DNA from: CAXSEF01 sp964236695
Lineage (GTDB): Bacteria > Pseudomonadota > Alphaproteobacteria > Acetobacterales > Acetobacteraceae
Reading direction: 5' to 3'
Length of the DNA stretch: 64,000 nt
Assembly: GCA_964236695.1 (NCBI GenBank)
Contig: CAXSFU010000002.1
Span: 56,976 to 120,975 of the forward strand
Part shown: one piece after another, positions 44,250 to 54,791 of the stretch
Numbering within the stretch: position 1 is the first letter of the stretch
How the letters are laid out: the number at the start of each line of letters is the position of its first letter
Notes under the pieces: model-generated
Database searches by the model: none
Seen by the model: only the letters and a program-made list of their open reading frames with translations
Told to the model about the DNA's origin: nothing
Translations under genes and position numbers: made by a program

Positions 44250-44384
44250 GCACCGGGGCCTCGGTCCTGGCGGGCACGGCCGTTCGTTCCTGACTGGCTG
44301 CAAGGTGTCCGTGTCCGACAGCTGCCTGCCGGGGTCGGCCTGGAAGCTGATGGATGTGCGATCATCTCGCTCCGTCAAGCAGGA

Positions 44385-44521
44385 AGCAAGAGTCTTCTTT
44401 TTCTGAAGAAAAGAAGCAAAAAGACTTTGCCCATGAGGTTCCAGGCAGGCGGGCTGCTCGGAAAATCAATAGGTCAAAGTTCTGTGGTTTTTTCTTTCAA
44501 GAAAGAACATGCTTTCTTTCC
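44385..44521. repeat. Type II double-hairpin repeat, copy 3
   Basis: Same orientation as copy 1. The first hairpin has lost one base (GAAGAAAAGAAG side) and the second is near perfect (TTTCTTTCAAGAAAGAAC). It is between convergent genes. The bases CATGATAGCTTCTAG at 44554-44568, beyond the element's usual edge, match the tail seen beside copies 2 and 4 and end in the gltA stop codon. Confidence 0.85.
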
Positions 44522-44564
44522 GCCTCCGTGCAGGAAATCGGGGCCGACAGATCCATGATAGCTT

Positions 44565-45872
<1,308 letters not shown>

Positions 45873-46087
45873 GTGCAAATCCTGCCTGGGGATGGGTCAC
45901 CCGGCCCGGACAGGCGCGTGGCTGCGCCGCCACCCCGGGCCTTTCCTCCTATCTATGGCACAAGGAAAGGTGCGCGCAACCTTCGCACCCGCACCATCGT
46001 CGCACCAGCGCGGGCACGGCCCCGTGCCAAGCTGCGCGCTGCCCAGAAACGGTTATGGAACTGTCAGCTTTGATGTTGCGCGCCACC

Positions 46088-46228
46088 GCAAGAAGAAAGG
46101 ACGTTCATTCTTGAAAGAAAGAACCAAAGAACTTTTATCTGCAAGGTCGTCACGCCACCTGCGCCCGCAGCCCTACGTGCAAAGTCTTTTTAATGCTTTT
46201 TCTTCAGAAAACGAAGAGTCTTGCCTTT
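46088..46228. repeat. Type II double-hairpin repeat, copy 4 (reverse orientation)
   Basis: A more diverged copy. The first hairpin (ATTCTTGAAAGAAAGAAC) and second (CTTTTTCTTCAGAAAACGAAG) are imperfect. It sits in the 397-base gap upstream of gltA and downstream of the nuclease gene. The tail GGTTCATGCCAGCTTCTAG ends in the nuclease stop codon. I see no other feature in this gap. Confidence 0.8.
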
Positions 46229-46269
46229 CTGGCCGAAGCGGCGAACCGCTGTGAGGTTCATGCCAGCTT

Positions 46270-46839
46270 CTAGGGGTGGGCGATGCCCTTGGCCCACAGG
46301 CCGCGTCGCTGTGCCTGGGCGGCCTGCTCGGCGAGCCCGAGCGCGGGCTGGTCGGGCTCCGCGGTCGCCCAGCCGCTCTCGACCACCGCGCGGTTGATTT
46401 CCACCCCGCCGGACCGGCACAGGCCGAGCGGGCGGCCGCTGGCGTCGCGGCCGTCGAGGCGGCACTCGGTGCGGCCGTGCGACACCAGCCCGGCCAGGAT
46501 CACGCTGGCGCGGCCGCCGCAGTCGACGGGCGCGCCGGACGCCTCGCCGCAGCCGGTGCCGCGCGCCGGCGCCGCCACCCCGAGCAGGCGGACCACCGTG
46601 TCGCGCAAGCGCAGGGTGTCGCCGTCGACCACCGTGACCTGGGTGGCGTCCGCGGTCAGGGTCAGGGCGGGGGCGGGCGGGCGCTGCGCGGCAAGGCGGC
46701 CGGACACTGCGGGAAGCAGCGCCGCGCCGGCAGCCGCCAGTCCGGCCGGCAGCGCAAGCCAGAGCACGGCACGCAGGAGGCGCGGGCCAGCAGGCGGGGA
46801 GGCACGGCGGAAGATGCGACGCGGGGAGCTGATGGACAT
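46270..46839 (-). CDS. Thermonuclease-family (SNase-like) protein
   Basis: A 189-residue protein with a likely N-terminal membrane anchor or signal (about 22-45). The staphylococcal-nuclease-like domain contains VTVVDGDTLRLRDTVVRLLGVAAP, with the conserved Asp pair, and GRDASGRPLG. Four cysteines suggest disulfides and an extracytoplasmic site. The second catalytic arginine region is not clear. The stop codon lies in the type II repeat tail. Confidence 0.8.
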   Translation of the reverse strand: MSISSPRRIFRRASPPAGPRLLRAVLWLALPAGLAAAGAALLPAVSGRLAAQRPPAPALTLTADATQVTVVDGDTLRLRDTVVRLLGVAAPARGTGCGEASGAPVDCGGRASVILAGLVSHGRTECRLDGRDASGRPLGLCRSGGVEINRAVVESGWATAEPDQPALGLAEQAAQAQRRGLWAKGIAHP

Positions 46840-46938
46840 GGCACCTGCCTGCGCTGCCGGTCGTGGGCCTGGTCAACGTGCCTAGCGCCGGCAGGCGCGA
46901 GGCGCAACCGGGCACGGCGGCTGGGTGGTGGCTCGGGT

Positions 46939-47127
46939 CGAAAGGCCAGGGCTCCGCCCTGGACCCGCCATAGGCAGGTGGCCAAAGGTTCCAATGATCC
47001 GCCTGGATCGTCGAAAGGGCCGCCGAAGGGAGCCGCCCCTGGACCTAGCCTTCTCAAGGTCGAGGGTTCCAAGGGCTTGCCCTTGGCGGGGTCCAGGGGC
47101 AGAGCCCCTGGCCCTTCTTTCCGGGCC
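46939..47127. repeat. Type I modular palindromic repeat, copy 16 (long form)
   Basis: Contains the long cruciform module at about 46979-47024 plus all usual palindromes. Runs from GAAAGGCCAGGGCTCCGCCC to CCCCTGGCCCTTCTTTCCGGG. It fills most of the 298-base gap between the nuclease and CHAD genes. Confidence 0.85.
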
Positions 47128-47137
47128 TCAGACCGCC

Positions 47138-48733
47138 TCAGCGCCAGAACGGCTCGGCGTGGCGCAGCCGCTTCCACGCCAGTTCGGCGGAGTCCCCGGC
47201 CGGCGCCGCCTCCGACGCCAGCCAGCCCAGCACGGCGCCGCCGCCGAAGCCGCCGCCGGCGGGCCCGAGCCTGTCCAGCAGCGCGGAGGCTGCCGCGCCG
47301 TCGGTCAGCAGGCCGAGCGCCTCCTGCAGGGCGGCGAGGCGGCGCAGGTAGCGGCGCGACCCGCCGGCGGGGAACGCAGGGGCGAAGAACTCGGCGGCGT
47401 AGCGCAGGCGCTTGCCCGCCTTGCGCAGGTCGTGGCGCTGCTCGCCGGACAGGTCCAGCACGTGCCGGCCGGCGTGCAGCATCGCCGACAGCGCGTGGTC
47501 GAGACGGCGCGACACGTAGGGCCGCACCGGGGCGTCGAGCACGGCCAGGCGCTCCTGCGAGGCGGCGGAGCGCCACGGGCACAGCTCCGGCAACAGGGCG
47601 AGCTCGAGGCCCAGGCTGCGCCAGCGGGCCCCGGCCGGACCAGCGGCGAGTTCCGCCACGATGGCACGGTAGGCAAGGGTGCGCTGGCGCTGGGCGGCGT
47701 CGCGGAGGCGGGCGATCCTGGGCTCCTGCGGCATCGCCTGGCGCAGCGCGGCCAGGGGGCCGTCGAGGAACACGTCCCAGTCGCGCGCCGTGCCGAGCAG
47801 GGCGGCCAGGGCGCGCAGCGAGGCGGACAGGGCGCGCAGCTCCGGGGCGTCGGCGGCGCGGCGGAACAGCGACAGGGCGGAGCGCAGCCGGCGGCAGGCG
47901 ACACGCGCCTGGTGCACCGGCTCGGGGGAGAAGCCGTCCGCGCCAGGGGGCGCCACGCGCGCGAGCCAGTGGCGCACCGCCCCGCCGAGATGTCGGAGCA
48001 GCAGGCGCAGCGCGTGCTCGATGCCGGCGTCGGGGGGCACGCGGGGCAGGGCCGGCGGACGCGGCCTGTCGTCGCCGGCGGCACGGCCGAGGCGCAGCGC
48101 CTCGGCCGCCAGGGTGGCGCTGGGGGGCTCGAGCCGGACCCGGGCGGCGATCAGGCGGGCGAGACCGGCGACCGCGGCGGCCTCGCCCTCGATCGACAGC
48201 CGGCAGGCCGGGCGTTCGTCGTCCACGGCGCGCAGCACGCCGTCGATCAGGGTGACGACGGGCGCGCCGTCCGGCAGCGACCAGGCCCGGCTGGTGCCGC
48301 GGAAGGCGGCGACCGGGACGAGGCCTGCGGGCAACGGATGGCCGGCGAACTCCGGGGCGTCGGCCTCGGCGAGCGGCGGCGCCGGCACGGCCGGGCCGTG
48401 GTCGTCGTGGCGCGGCGTCGCGTGCTCCAGGCGCCAGCGGGCGGGGGCGTCGCCGCGGCGGGTTTCGCGCAGCGCCAGCCTGGGGGCGAGCGGGGCCAGC
48501 GGACTGTCGTGCCAGACGAGGTGCAGCGATGAGGGGCGGCCGCGCCTGGCGCGGGCGAGCGCGGGGATGCGGCGCAGCGCGGGGGCGTCCTCGGAGGCGA
48601 CGCACAGCTCGAGGCGCAGCGATGAGGGGGCCTGCGGCGCGGAACCGGCTTCGGCCAGGGTGGGCTCGGGACCGGCAGGATTGTTCGCGGCCGCGTCGGC
48701 GGCGACGTCCGACGGGGCGGCGCTCCGGCTCAC
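47138..48733 (-). CDS. CHAD-domain protein with degenerate CYTH-like N-terminus
   Basis: A 531-residue protein. The C-terminal CHAD domain (about 230-500) has the conserved basic/His motifs VHQARVACRRLRSAL and DLRKAGKRLRYAAEFF, which bind inorganic polyphosphate. The N-terminal 200 residues resemble a CYTH triphosphate domain (LRLELCV, RLALRETRRG, WRLEHA) but lack the usual ExExK motif, so catalysis there is doubtful. The GTG start overlaps the SixA stop (GTGA). CHAD proteins are linked to polyphosphate granules. Confidence 0.85.
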   Translation of the reverse strand: MSRSAAPSDVAADAAANNPAGPEPTLAEAGSAPQAPSSLRLELCVASEDAPALRRIPALARARRGRPSSLHLVWHDSPLAPLAPRLALRETRRGDAPARWRLEHATPRHDDHGPAVPAPPLAEADAPEFAGHPLPAGLVPVAAFRGTSRAWSLPDGAPVVTLIDGVLRAVDDERPACRLSIEGEAAAVAGLARLIAARVRLEPPSATLAAEALRLGRAAGDDRPRPPALPRVPPDAGIEHALRLLLRHLGGAVRHWLARVAPPGADGFSPEPVHQARVACRRLRSALSLFRRAADAPELRALSASLRALAALLGTARDWDVFLDGPLAALRQAMPQEPRIARLRDAAQRQRTLAYRAIVAELAAGPAGARWRSLGLELALLPELCPWRSAASQERLAVLDAPVRPYVSRRLDHALSAMLHAGRHVLDLSGEQRHDLRKAGKRLRYAAEFFAPAFPAGGSRRYLRRLAALQEALGLLTDGAAASALLDRLGPAGGGFGGGAVLGWLASEAAPAGDSAELAWKRLRHAEPFWR

Positions 48734-49257
48734 GGCGGGGCGGGGTCCGGCAGGTCGACGGGACGGATGAAGCGGCGCAGCGTCGCGCCGCCACCGGAGA
48801 GGTCGGCCCAGGGCACGTCGAACGAGAGCACCGCCAGCGCCGCGGTCGGGAACGCCTCCTCCAGCCGGGCCAGCGCCTCCGGGTCGGAGCCGGGGCCGGA
48901 CAGCAGCAGGGCGAGGTCGTGCAGGCCGGGGTTGTGGCCGACCAGCAGCACGCACTCCGCGTCGCGCCCGCCGTGCTGCAGGGCGGCCAGGAGGTCGGGG
49001 GCGACGGCGAGGTAGAGCGCATCGAGCGGCTCCACGGCGGGGACCGCGTCCCAGGGCTCCAGGGCCTCGATGGTCTGCAGGGTGCGCCGCGCGGAGGACA
49101 CCAGTATCAGCCCGGGACGCAGCGCAAGGCCAGCGAGCACCTCGCGCATCGACTCCGCGGCGCGGCGGCCGCGCGGGTTCAGCGGCCGCGCGTGGTCGGG
49201 GAGCCTGGGATCATCCCAGGACGACTTGGCGTGTCGCAGGAGCAGGAGCTGGCGCAT
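48730..49257 (-). CDS. SixA-type histidine phosphatase
   Basis: A 175-residue phosphatase of the phosphoglycerate-mutase-like superfamily. The catalytic RHAKSSW motif lies near the N-terminus (residues 8-14) and the second histidine is in LLVGHNPGLHDL. SixA removes phosphate from phosphohistidine proteins. It is translationally coupled to the CHAD gene; this pairing suggests a common phosphate-related function. Confidence 0.88.
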   Translation of the reverse strand: MRQLLLLRHAKSSWDDPRLPDHARPLNPRGRRAAESMREVLAGLALRPGLILVSSARRTLQTIEALEPWDAVPAVEPLDALYLAVAPDLLAALQHGGRDAECVLLVGHNPGLHDLALLLSGPGSDPEALARLEEAFPTAALAVLSFDVPWADLSGGGATLRRFIRPVDLPDPAPP

Positions 49258-49349
49258 GGCAGCAACTCTGCCACGAAGCGCCTGCCTTGTCCCGGGGCAC
49301 GTCCCGGAAAGGCACCCCGCGTCGCAGCGGCGAAGGCGTTCCGCAGACC

Positions 49350-49495
49350 CGTTCTGGGTCAGGCCTCCAAGAGGCAGGTCCAGGCGCGGCGTGTCCCTCG
49401 GGGGTCCGGGAGTCGCTGTCAAAGGTTCGGACGCGCCCCCGGGTCGTTGGCGTGGTGGCGGAGGGAGAGCCCGGCCTTGCCTGCCCGTCCCTCGC
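49350..49495. repeat. Decayed type I repeat
   Basis: A weak copy: traces of the cruciform arms (CAAAGGTTCGGACGCGCCCC and GGGTCGTTGGCGTGGTGGC) and the right end (GCCCGGCCTTGCCTGCC) remain, but most palindromes have mutated. It lies between SixA (divergent) and the photolyase-like gene. Confidence 0.5.
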
Positions 49496-49534
49496 CGCCA
49501 CCTCCGCGAAGGCACTTGGGGGGACCCACGCGGC

Positions 49535-51106
49535 ATGGCAGGGCAGGACGGGATCGCGGCGCTGCGCCTGGTGCTCGGCGACCAGTGCAGCGCGTCGCTG
49601 GCGGCGCTGTCGGACCTCGATCCCGCGCAGGACGTGGTGCTGATGGCGGAGGTGGACGAGGAATGCCGCTACGTCCGCCACCACAAGAAGAAGATCGTCC
49701 TGGTGCTCTCCGCGATGCGCCACTTCGCCCGCGCGCTGCAGTCGCGCGGGGTGCGGGTCGAGTACGTGCGGCTGGACGACCCTGGGAACACGCACGGCCT
49801 GCGCGGCGAGGTGCTGCGCGCGGCCGCGCGGCTGCGGCCCGGCCGGGTCGTGGTCACGGAGCCGGGGGAGTGGCGGCTGCTCGACGACATGCGTCGCTGG
49901 CACGAGGCGCTGGGAGTCGAGGTGGAGATCCGCGACGACATGCGGTTCCTGTGCCGGGTGCAGGACTTCGTGGCCTGGGCGCGGGGCAAGCGGACCCTGC
50001 GCATGGAGTTCTTCTACCGCGACATGCGGCGCACGCACGGGGTGCTGCTCGACGGGATCGGTGCGGACGGCGGCGGGCCGGAGGGCGGGCAGTGGAACTA
50101 CGACGCGGAGAACCGCAAGCGGCTGCCGAAGGGGGTGGAGGCGCCGCCGACGCCCGAGTTCGCGCCGGACGCGATCACGTTGGAGGTGATGGCGCTGGTC
50201 GCCGGGCGCTTCGCAGGGCATTTCGGCGAGGTCGAGGGGTTCTGCCTGCCGGTGACGTCGCGCGAGGCGCACGCGGCGCTGGCGGACTTCGTGGCGCGGC
50301 GGCTGCCGCAGTTCGGCGACTGGCAGGACGCGATGAAGACCGGCGAGCCGGCGCTGTTCCACGCCCTGGTGTCGACCTCGATGAACTGCGGCCTGCTGCT
50401 GGCGCGCGAGGTGTGCGCGGCCGCGGAGGACGCCTACCGCGCGGGGCATGTGCCGCTGAACGCGGCGGAGGGGTTCATCCGGCAGGTGCTGGGCTGGCGC
50501 GAGTTCGTGCGCGGCATCTACTGGCTGCACATGCCGGAGTACGGGCGGAAGAACGCACTCGGCGCGGTGCGGGCGGTGCCGCAGTTCTACTGGGACGGGG
50601 CGACGCGGATGAACTGCGTGCACCAGGCGGTGGCCGACACCCGCGAGCACGCCTACGCGCACCACATCCAGCGGCTGATGATCACGGGCAACTTCGCGCT
50701 GCTGGCCGGGCTCGATCCGGCGCAGGTCGACGAGTGGTACCTGATCGTCTACGCCGACGCCTACGAGTGGGTCGAGATGCCCAACGTGCGCGGTATGGCG
50801 CTGTTCGCCGACGGCGGCGTGATCGGGTCCAAGCCGTACGCGGCGTCGGGCGCCTACATCAACCGGATGAGCGACTACTGCGCCGGCTGCGCCTACGACG
50901 TGCGCGAGTCGGTGGGCGAGGGGGCGTGCCCGTTCAACGCGCTGTACTGGGACTTCATCGCGCGCCACGCCGACACGTTCGCGGGCAACCACAGAATGTC
51001 GATGCCGGTGGCGACGATGCAGCGCATGGCGCCGGAGAAGCTGGGGGCGCTGCGGGCGCGGGCGGCTTCCTTTCTCGCGGCGATGGGGGCGGGGGAGGCG
51101 GTCTAG
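49535..51106 (+). CDS. Iron-sulfur photolyase/cryptochrome (PhrB-like, 6-4 type)
   Basis: A 523-residue flavoprotein of the bacterial iron-sulfur cryptochrome/photolyase family, which repairs UV (6-4) lesions. The four cluster cysteines are at 361, 449, 452 and 465; their spacing (88, 3, 13) is the same as in Agrobacterium PhrB. The N-terminal antenna domain opens LRLVLGDQ. It contains QVLGWREFVRGIYW and SDYCAGCAYDV. A second, unrelated class of photolyase lies 2 kb downstream, so two lesion types can be repaired. Confidence 0.92.
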   Translation: MAGQDGIAALRLVLGDQCSASLAALSDLDPAQDVVLMAEVDEECRYVRHHKKKIVLVLSAMRHFARALQSRGVRVEYVRLDDPGNTHGLRGEVLRAAARLRPGRVVVTEPGEWRLLDDMRRWHEALGVEVEIRDDMRFLCRVQDFVAWARGKRTLRMEFFYRDMRRTHGVLLDGIGADGGGPEGGQWNYDAENRKRLPKGVEAPPTPEFAPDAITLEVMALVAGRFAGHFGEVEGFCLPVTSREAHAALADFVARRLPQFGDWQDAMKTGEPALFHALVSTSMNCGLLLAREVCAAAEDAYRAGHVPLNAAEGFIRQVLGWREFVRGIYWLHMPEYGRKNALGAVRAVPQFYWDGATRMNCVHQAVADTREHAYAHHIQRLMITGNFALLAGLDPAQVDEWYLIVYADAYEWVEMPNVRGMALFADGGVIGSKPYAASGAYINRMSDYCAGCAYDVRESVGEGACPFNALYWDFIARHADTFAGNHRMSMPVATMQRMAPEKLGALRARAASFLAAMGAGEAV

Positions 51107-51240
51107 GAAGGCAAGGCCAGGGCTCTGCCCTGGACCCGCCAGGGGCGAGCCGCCCCTGGACCCGGCCTCACTTCAGGAAGGGGTTCCAAGGGCCCTGCCT
51201 TTGGCGGGGTCCAGGGGCAGAGCCCCTGGCCTTCCTTTCC
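51107..51240. repeat. Type I modular palindromic repeat, copy 17
   Basis: Begins GAAGGCAAGGCCAGGGCTC right after the photolyase TAG and ends CCCCTGGCCTTCCTTTCC. Two short unmatched segments flank the central module. Confidence 0.86.
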
Positions 51241-51301
51241 GACTGCCCGCCCAGGCAGAGCCTTGCGCCGCCTGCGTCCTCGGCCTACCTCACGCCCCAT
51301 C

Positions 51302-51931
51302 GTGAGCTATGCCATCAAGGAGATGTTCGCGACGCTTCAGGGCGAGGGCGCGCAGTCCGGCCGGGCGTCGGTGTTCTGCCGCTTCGCCGGGTGCAACCTG
51401 TGGTCGGGGCGCGAGGCCGACCGTGCGGCCGCGCAATGCCGGTTCTGCGACACCGACTTCGTGGGCACCGACGGGACGGGGGGCGGGCGGTTCGCCGATG
51501 CGGCGTCGCTGGCCGACGCGATCGCGGCGCTGTGGCCGGGCGGGCCGGGCGGCTACGTCGTGTTCACCGGGGGCGAGCCGCTGCTGCAGCTTGACGACGC
51601 GCTGCTCAATGCGGTGCATGCGCGCGGGCTGGTGGCGGCGGTGGAGACCAACGGCACGATCGCGGCGCCGGCGGGCGTGGACTGGGTGTGCGTGAGCCCC
51701 AAGGCGGGCGCCGCGCTGGTGCAGACCAGCGGCGCGGAGCTGAAGCTGGTGTTCCCGCAGCCGGGGCTGATGCCGGAGCGCTTCGAGGGCACGGGCTTCG
51801 CGCACTACTTCCTGCAGCCGATGGACGGGCCGCACAGGGCCGAGAACACGGCGGCGGCGGTGGCGTACTGCCTGGCGCACCCGCGGTGGCGGCTCAGCGT
51901 GCAGATGCACAAGGTGATCGGGATCGCCTGA
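51302..51931 (+). CDS. queE: 7-carboxy-7-deazaguanine synthase
   Basis: A 209-residue radical SAM enzyme of queuosine synthesis that contracts 6-carboxytetrahydropterin to the deazapurine. The cluster cysteines follow the QueE spacing C-x14-C-x2-C (31, 46, 49). GEGAQSGRASVFCRF and the FTGGEPLLQ strand are family features. It uses a GTG start and overlaps queD by one base (ATGA type). queC is not here. Confidence 0.93.
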   Translation: MSYAIKEMFATLQGEGAQSGRASVFCRFAGCNLWSGREADRAAAQCRFCDTDFVGTDGTGGGRFADAASLADAIAALWPGGPGGYVVFTGGEPLLQLDDALLNAVHARGLVAAVETNGTIAAPAGVDWVCVSPKAGAALVQTSGAELKLVFPQPGLMPERFEGTGFAHYFLQPMDGPHRAENTAAAVAYCLAHPRWRLSVQMHKVIGIA

Positions 51932-52302
51932 TGTTCGAGCTGTCCAAGCAGTTCCGCTTCGAGGCGGCGCACACCCTCGACCGCGCGATCGACGTCGAGC
52001 CGAGCCGGCGCATCCACGGGCACTCCTACCGCGCCGAGGTCACGGTGCGCGGTGAGGCGGACCCGGTCAGCGGCATGGTGGTCGATCTCGGCGTGTTCGA
52101 GCGGGCGCTGGAGGCGGCGAGGGACGGGCTGGACCACCGGTTCCTCGACCACGTCGGCGGGCTGGGGCCGGCGACGATGGAGAACCTGTCGGCTTGGATC
52201 TGGCGGGTGGTGGAGCCGGTGTGCGCGGGGCTGGTGCGGGTCGTGGTGCACCGGGACAGCAACGGGGAAAGCTGCGCGTACTTCGGGCCGGTGAAGAAGT
52301 AG
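51931..52302 (+). CDS. queD: QueD-family 6-carboxytetrahydropterin synthase, no catalytic Cys
   Basis: A 123-residue enzyme of the PTPS fold. The zinc histidines are His14, His29 and His31 (HGH), and LDHRFLDH supplies the Asp/His pair near 68-69. In E. coli QueD a cysteine four residues before HGH is catalytic; here that position is Ser25 (EPSRRIHGH). Relatives with this form may exist in alphaproteobacteria. Location after queE strongly suggests a queuosine role, but activity cannot be assumed. Confidence 0.85.
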   Translation: MFELSKQFRFEAAHTLDRAIDVEPSRRIHGHSYRAEVTVRGEADPVSGMVVDLGVFERALEAARDGLDHRFLDHVGGLGPATMENLSAWIWRVVEPVCAGLVRVVVHRDSNGESCAYFGPVKK

Positions 52303-52470
52303 GAAGGCCAGGGCTCTGCCCTGGACCCGCCAGGGGCAGCGCCCCTGGACCGGCGCACAGGGGGCATCGGCCGCCGGGGTGTGCCGCCGGCCCAAGGTCG
52401 GGTTTCCAAAGGCTCGGCCTTTGGCGGGGTCCCCGCTTCCAGGCAGGGGGGCAGAGCCCCTGACCTTGCC
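52303..52470. repeat. Type I modular palindromic repeat, copy 18
   Basis: Directly follows the queD TAG and ends at the next gene's stop codon on the other strand. It holds the variant insert (CGCTTCCAGGCAG in this orientation) and the CCAAAGGCTCGGCCTTTGG module. Confidence 0.86.
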
Positions 52471-53145
52471 TTACTCCGCGGCCGGCAGGTCGATCCACGA
52501 CAGGTGGCCGCCCTTGCCGGCGCCGGTGTCGACGAACATGGCGGTGCCGCCCAGGGCGCCCTGCTTGACGAGCGGGCGCCCGTCGGTGCTGCGCCGGTCG
52601 TGGCCGACGTAGGCGGTCATGCCCGGCGGGATGCGGTCGACCCAGCGCAGCACGCGCTCCGGGAAGCCGTCGGCCTGGGTGCGGCCGGTGGTCTGGCCGA
52701 ACAGGGCGCGCGACAGCAGGGGCGTCACGCCCGCGAGCGGCGGCGGCGGCGGCTCGTGCAGCATGCGCGGGTCGAAGCTGCCGTGCACGAAGAAGCGGGG
52801 GCCGTCGGCGATCCAGGCCGGCGCGCGCCCGATCTCGGCCAGGGCGCGTGCGCGCAGCGGCTCGTCGAGCTGCGCCAGGGTGTCCTGCAGGCCGCGGTCC
52901 ATGCGCACGGCGTGGCCGGCGAGGCTGCGGCCGAGCTTGCGGTCGTGGTTGCCGAGCAGGAACAGGCCGCGTCCCTCGTCGAGCAGTCGGAAGGCTTGGC
53001 GCAGCACCGCAGCGCTGTCCGGGCCGCCGTCGGTCAGGTCGCCGAGCTGGACAACGAAGCGGTCGGTGTCGGCGGCGAAGGCGAAGGCGTGCGCGTCGCC
53101 GTGCACGTCGCCGACGACGCGCAGGGGGCGGTCGCGCGGGATCAC
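52471..53145 (-). CDS. Metallophosphoesterase (PPP-like)
   Basis: A 224-residue phosphatase with the five family motifs: GDVHG near residue 12, GDLTDGG, GNHD, a central FVHGSFDP and GHD near the C-terminus. It resembles serine/threonine protein phosphatases or diadenosine-tetraphosphate hydrolases. The GTG start overlaps the photolyase stop. Target unknown. Confidence 0.87.
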   Translation of the reverse strand: MIPRDRPLRVVGDVHGDAHAFAFAADTDRFVVQLGDLTDGGPDSAAVLRQAFRLLDEGRGLFLLGNHDRKLGRSLAGHAVRMDRGLQDTLAQLDEPLRARALAEIGRAPAWIADGPRFFVHGSFDPRMLHEPPPPPLAGVTPLLSRALFGQTTGRTQADGFPERVLRWVDRIPPGMTAYVGHDRRSTDGRPLVKQGALGGTAMFVDTGAGKGGHLSWIDLPAAE

Positions 53146-54632
53146 CCGTCGCCCCCGGCGGCGGCGGGCTCGACGGCAGCGGGGCGCACGGCGGCGCGGA
53201 AGGTGTCGAGCGCGCGGCTCCGGGCCTGGGCGAGGTCGACGATCGGGCGGGGATAGGTCGCGCCCAGGGTCACGCCTGCCTTGTCCAGAGCCGCGGCCGG
53301 CGCGTCCCAGGGGGCGTGCAGCCAGCGGGTCGGCAGGTCCTTCAGCTCGGGGACCCAGCGGCGGACGTAGTCGCCGTCGGGGTCGAACTTCCCGCCCTGG
53401 GAGACGGGGTTGAACACGCGGAAGTACGGCTGGGCGTCGATGCCGGAGCCCGCGATCCACTGCCAGCTCACGCTGTTGGCGGCGAGGTCGGCGTCGACCA
53501 GCGTGTCCCAGAACCAGGCCTCGCCCTCGACCCAGTCGACGAGCAGCTGCTTGACCAGGAAGGAGGCGGTGATCAGGCGGACGCGGTTGTGCATCCAGCC
53601 CATGTTCCAGAGCTGGCGCATGCCGGCGTCGACGATCGGGATGCCGGTGCGGCCGCGCTGCCAGGCCCGCAGCTCGGAGGCCTCGGCGCGCCAGGGGATG
53701 CGGGCGAAGGGCTCGCGCAGCGGGAGGTCGGGGAGCTGCGGGCGGTGCCACAGCAGGTAGGCGGAGAACTCGTGCCAGAGCAGCTCGGACAGGAACACGT
53801 CGAGCGCCTTGCCGGTGCCGGCGGCAAGGGCGGCGTGCCAGACCTGGTTGGGGGACAGCTCGCCCCAGTGCAGGTGGGGCGACAGCATGGAGGTGCTGTC
53901 GCGGCCGGGGATGTTGCGGCCCTCGTCGTAGCCGGCGACGCCGCGCGCCATGAAGGCGTCCAGGCGCTCGTGGGCGCCGGCCTCGCCGGGGGTCCAGCTT
54001 TCGCGCATGCCGCCGGCCCAGTCCGGGCGGGTCGGCAGCAGGCCCCAGGAGTCGAGGCTGTCGGAGGCGGGCGGCTTCGCGCCGGGGATGCGGTCGGGCG
54101 CGGGCCGCGGGGCGGCGGGCTCGCCCTGGGCGCGGCAGGCCTTCGCGTAGGGCGTGTAGACGCCGTAGGTGTTGCCGGTCTTGGTCCTCACCTGGTCGGG
54201 CGCGAACAGGGTCGAGACGCGGTGCAGGTGCAGGGCCGCGCCCTGGGCGGCCAGCGCCTCGCCGGCCTCGGCGTCGCGGGCGCGCGCCCAGGGCTCGTGC
54301 ATCGCCCCGGCGTGGACCTGCGTGGCGCCGGCCTCGCGGGCCAGGGCGGCGATCGTCGCCACCGCCGGGCCGCGCCGCAGGACCAGCGTGGCGCCGCGGC
54401 CGGCGAGGTCCGCGGCGAGCGCCGCCAGGGTGTGGTGCAGCCACCAGCGCGACGCGCTTGCCGGCGCCCAGCGGCCGCCGGCGTCCTCGTCGAGCACATA
54501 GGCGGCCAGCACCGGGGCACCGGTCGCAAGCGCCGCCTGCAGCGCGGGGTTGTCGGCGAGGCGAAGGTCCTGGCGGAACCAGAGCAGGGTTGTGCCGCTC
54601 GGACCCTGTCCGGCGCCGGCCTTGGTCGCCAT
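53142..54632 (-). CDS. Class I CPD photolyase (cryptochrome family)
   Basis: A 496-residue flavoenzyme that uses blue light to split cyclobutane pyrimidine dimers. LLWFRQDLRLADNPAL starts the antenna domain; the C-terminal FAD/DNA region has GRTGIPIVDAGMRQLWNMGWMHNRVR and the WQWIAGSGIDAQPYFRVFNP signature. Length fits class I (E. coli PhrB-like). It is transcribed with the metallophosphoesterase, to which it is coupled by four bases, and lies beside DNA-repair genes. Confidence 0.94.
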   Translation of the reverse strand: MATKAGAGQGPSGTTLLWFRQDLRLADNPALQAALATGAPVLAAYVLDEDAGGRWAPASASRWWLHHTLAALAADLAGRGATLVLRRGPAVATIAALAREAGATQVHAGAMHEPWARARDAEAGEALAAQGAALHLHRVSTLFAPDQVRTKTGNTYGVYTPYAKACRAQGEPAAPRPAPDRIPGAKPPASDSLDSWGLLPTRPDWAGGMRESWTPGEAGAHERLDAFMARGVAGYDEGRNIPGRDSTSMLSPHLHWGELSPNQVWHAALAAGTGKALDVFLSELLWHEFSAYLLWHRPQLPDLPLREPFARIPWRAEASELRAWQRGRTGIPIVDAGMRQLWNMGWMHNRVRLITASFLVKQLLVDWVEGEAWFWDTLVDADLAANSVSWQWIAGSGIDAQPYFRVFNPVSQGGKFDPDGDYVRRWVPELKDLPTRWLHAPWDAPAAALDKAGVTLGATYPRPIVDLAQARSRALDTFRAAVRPAAVEPAAAGGDG

Positions 54633-54791
54633 GCCTGTCGTTCCCCTCCTGCCGGCCCGTTGCGCCGGGATGCTCCCGACCTCGCAGAAGTCCCGGAATG
54701 CTGCAATTACAATGTGTGGCGCGGCCCTGGCCTGGCAAGCCGGCCGCCCGTCCCAAGGCCGTTCCTGCTGCCCGGGGGGGGGCGGGCCGCC

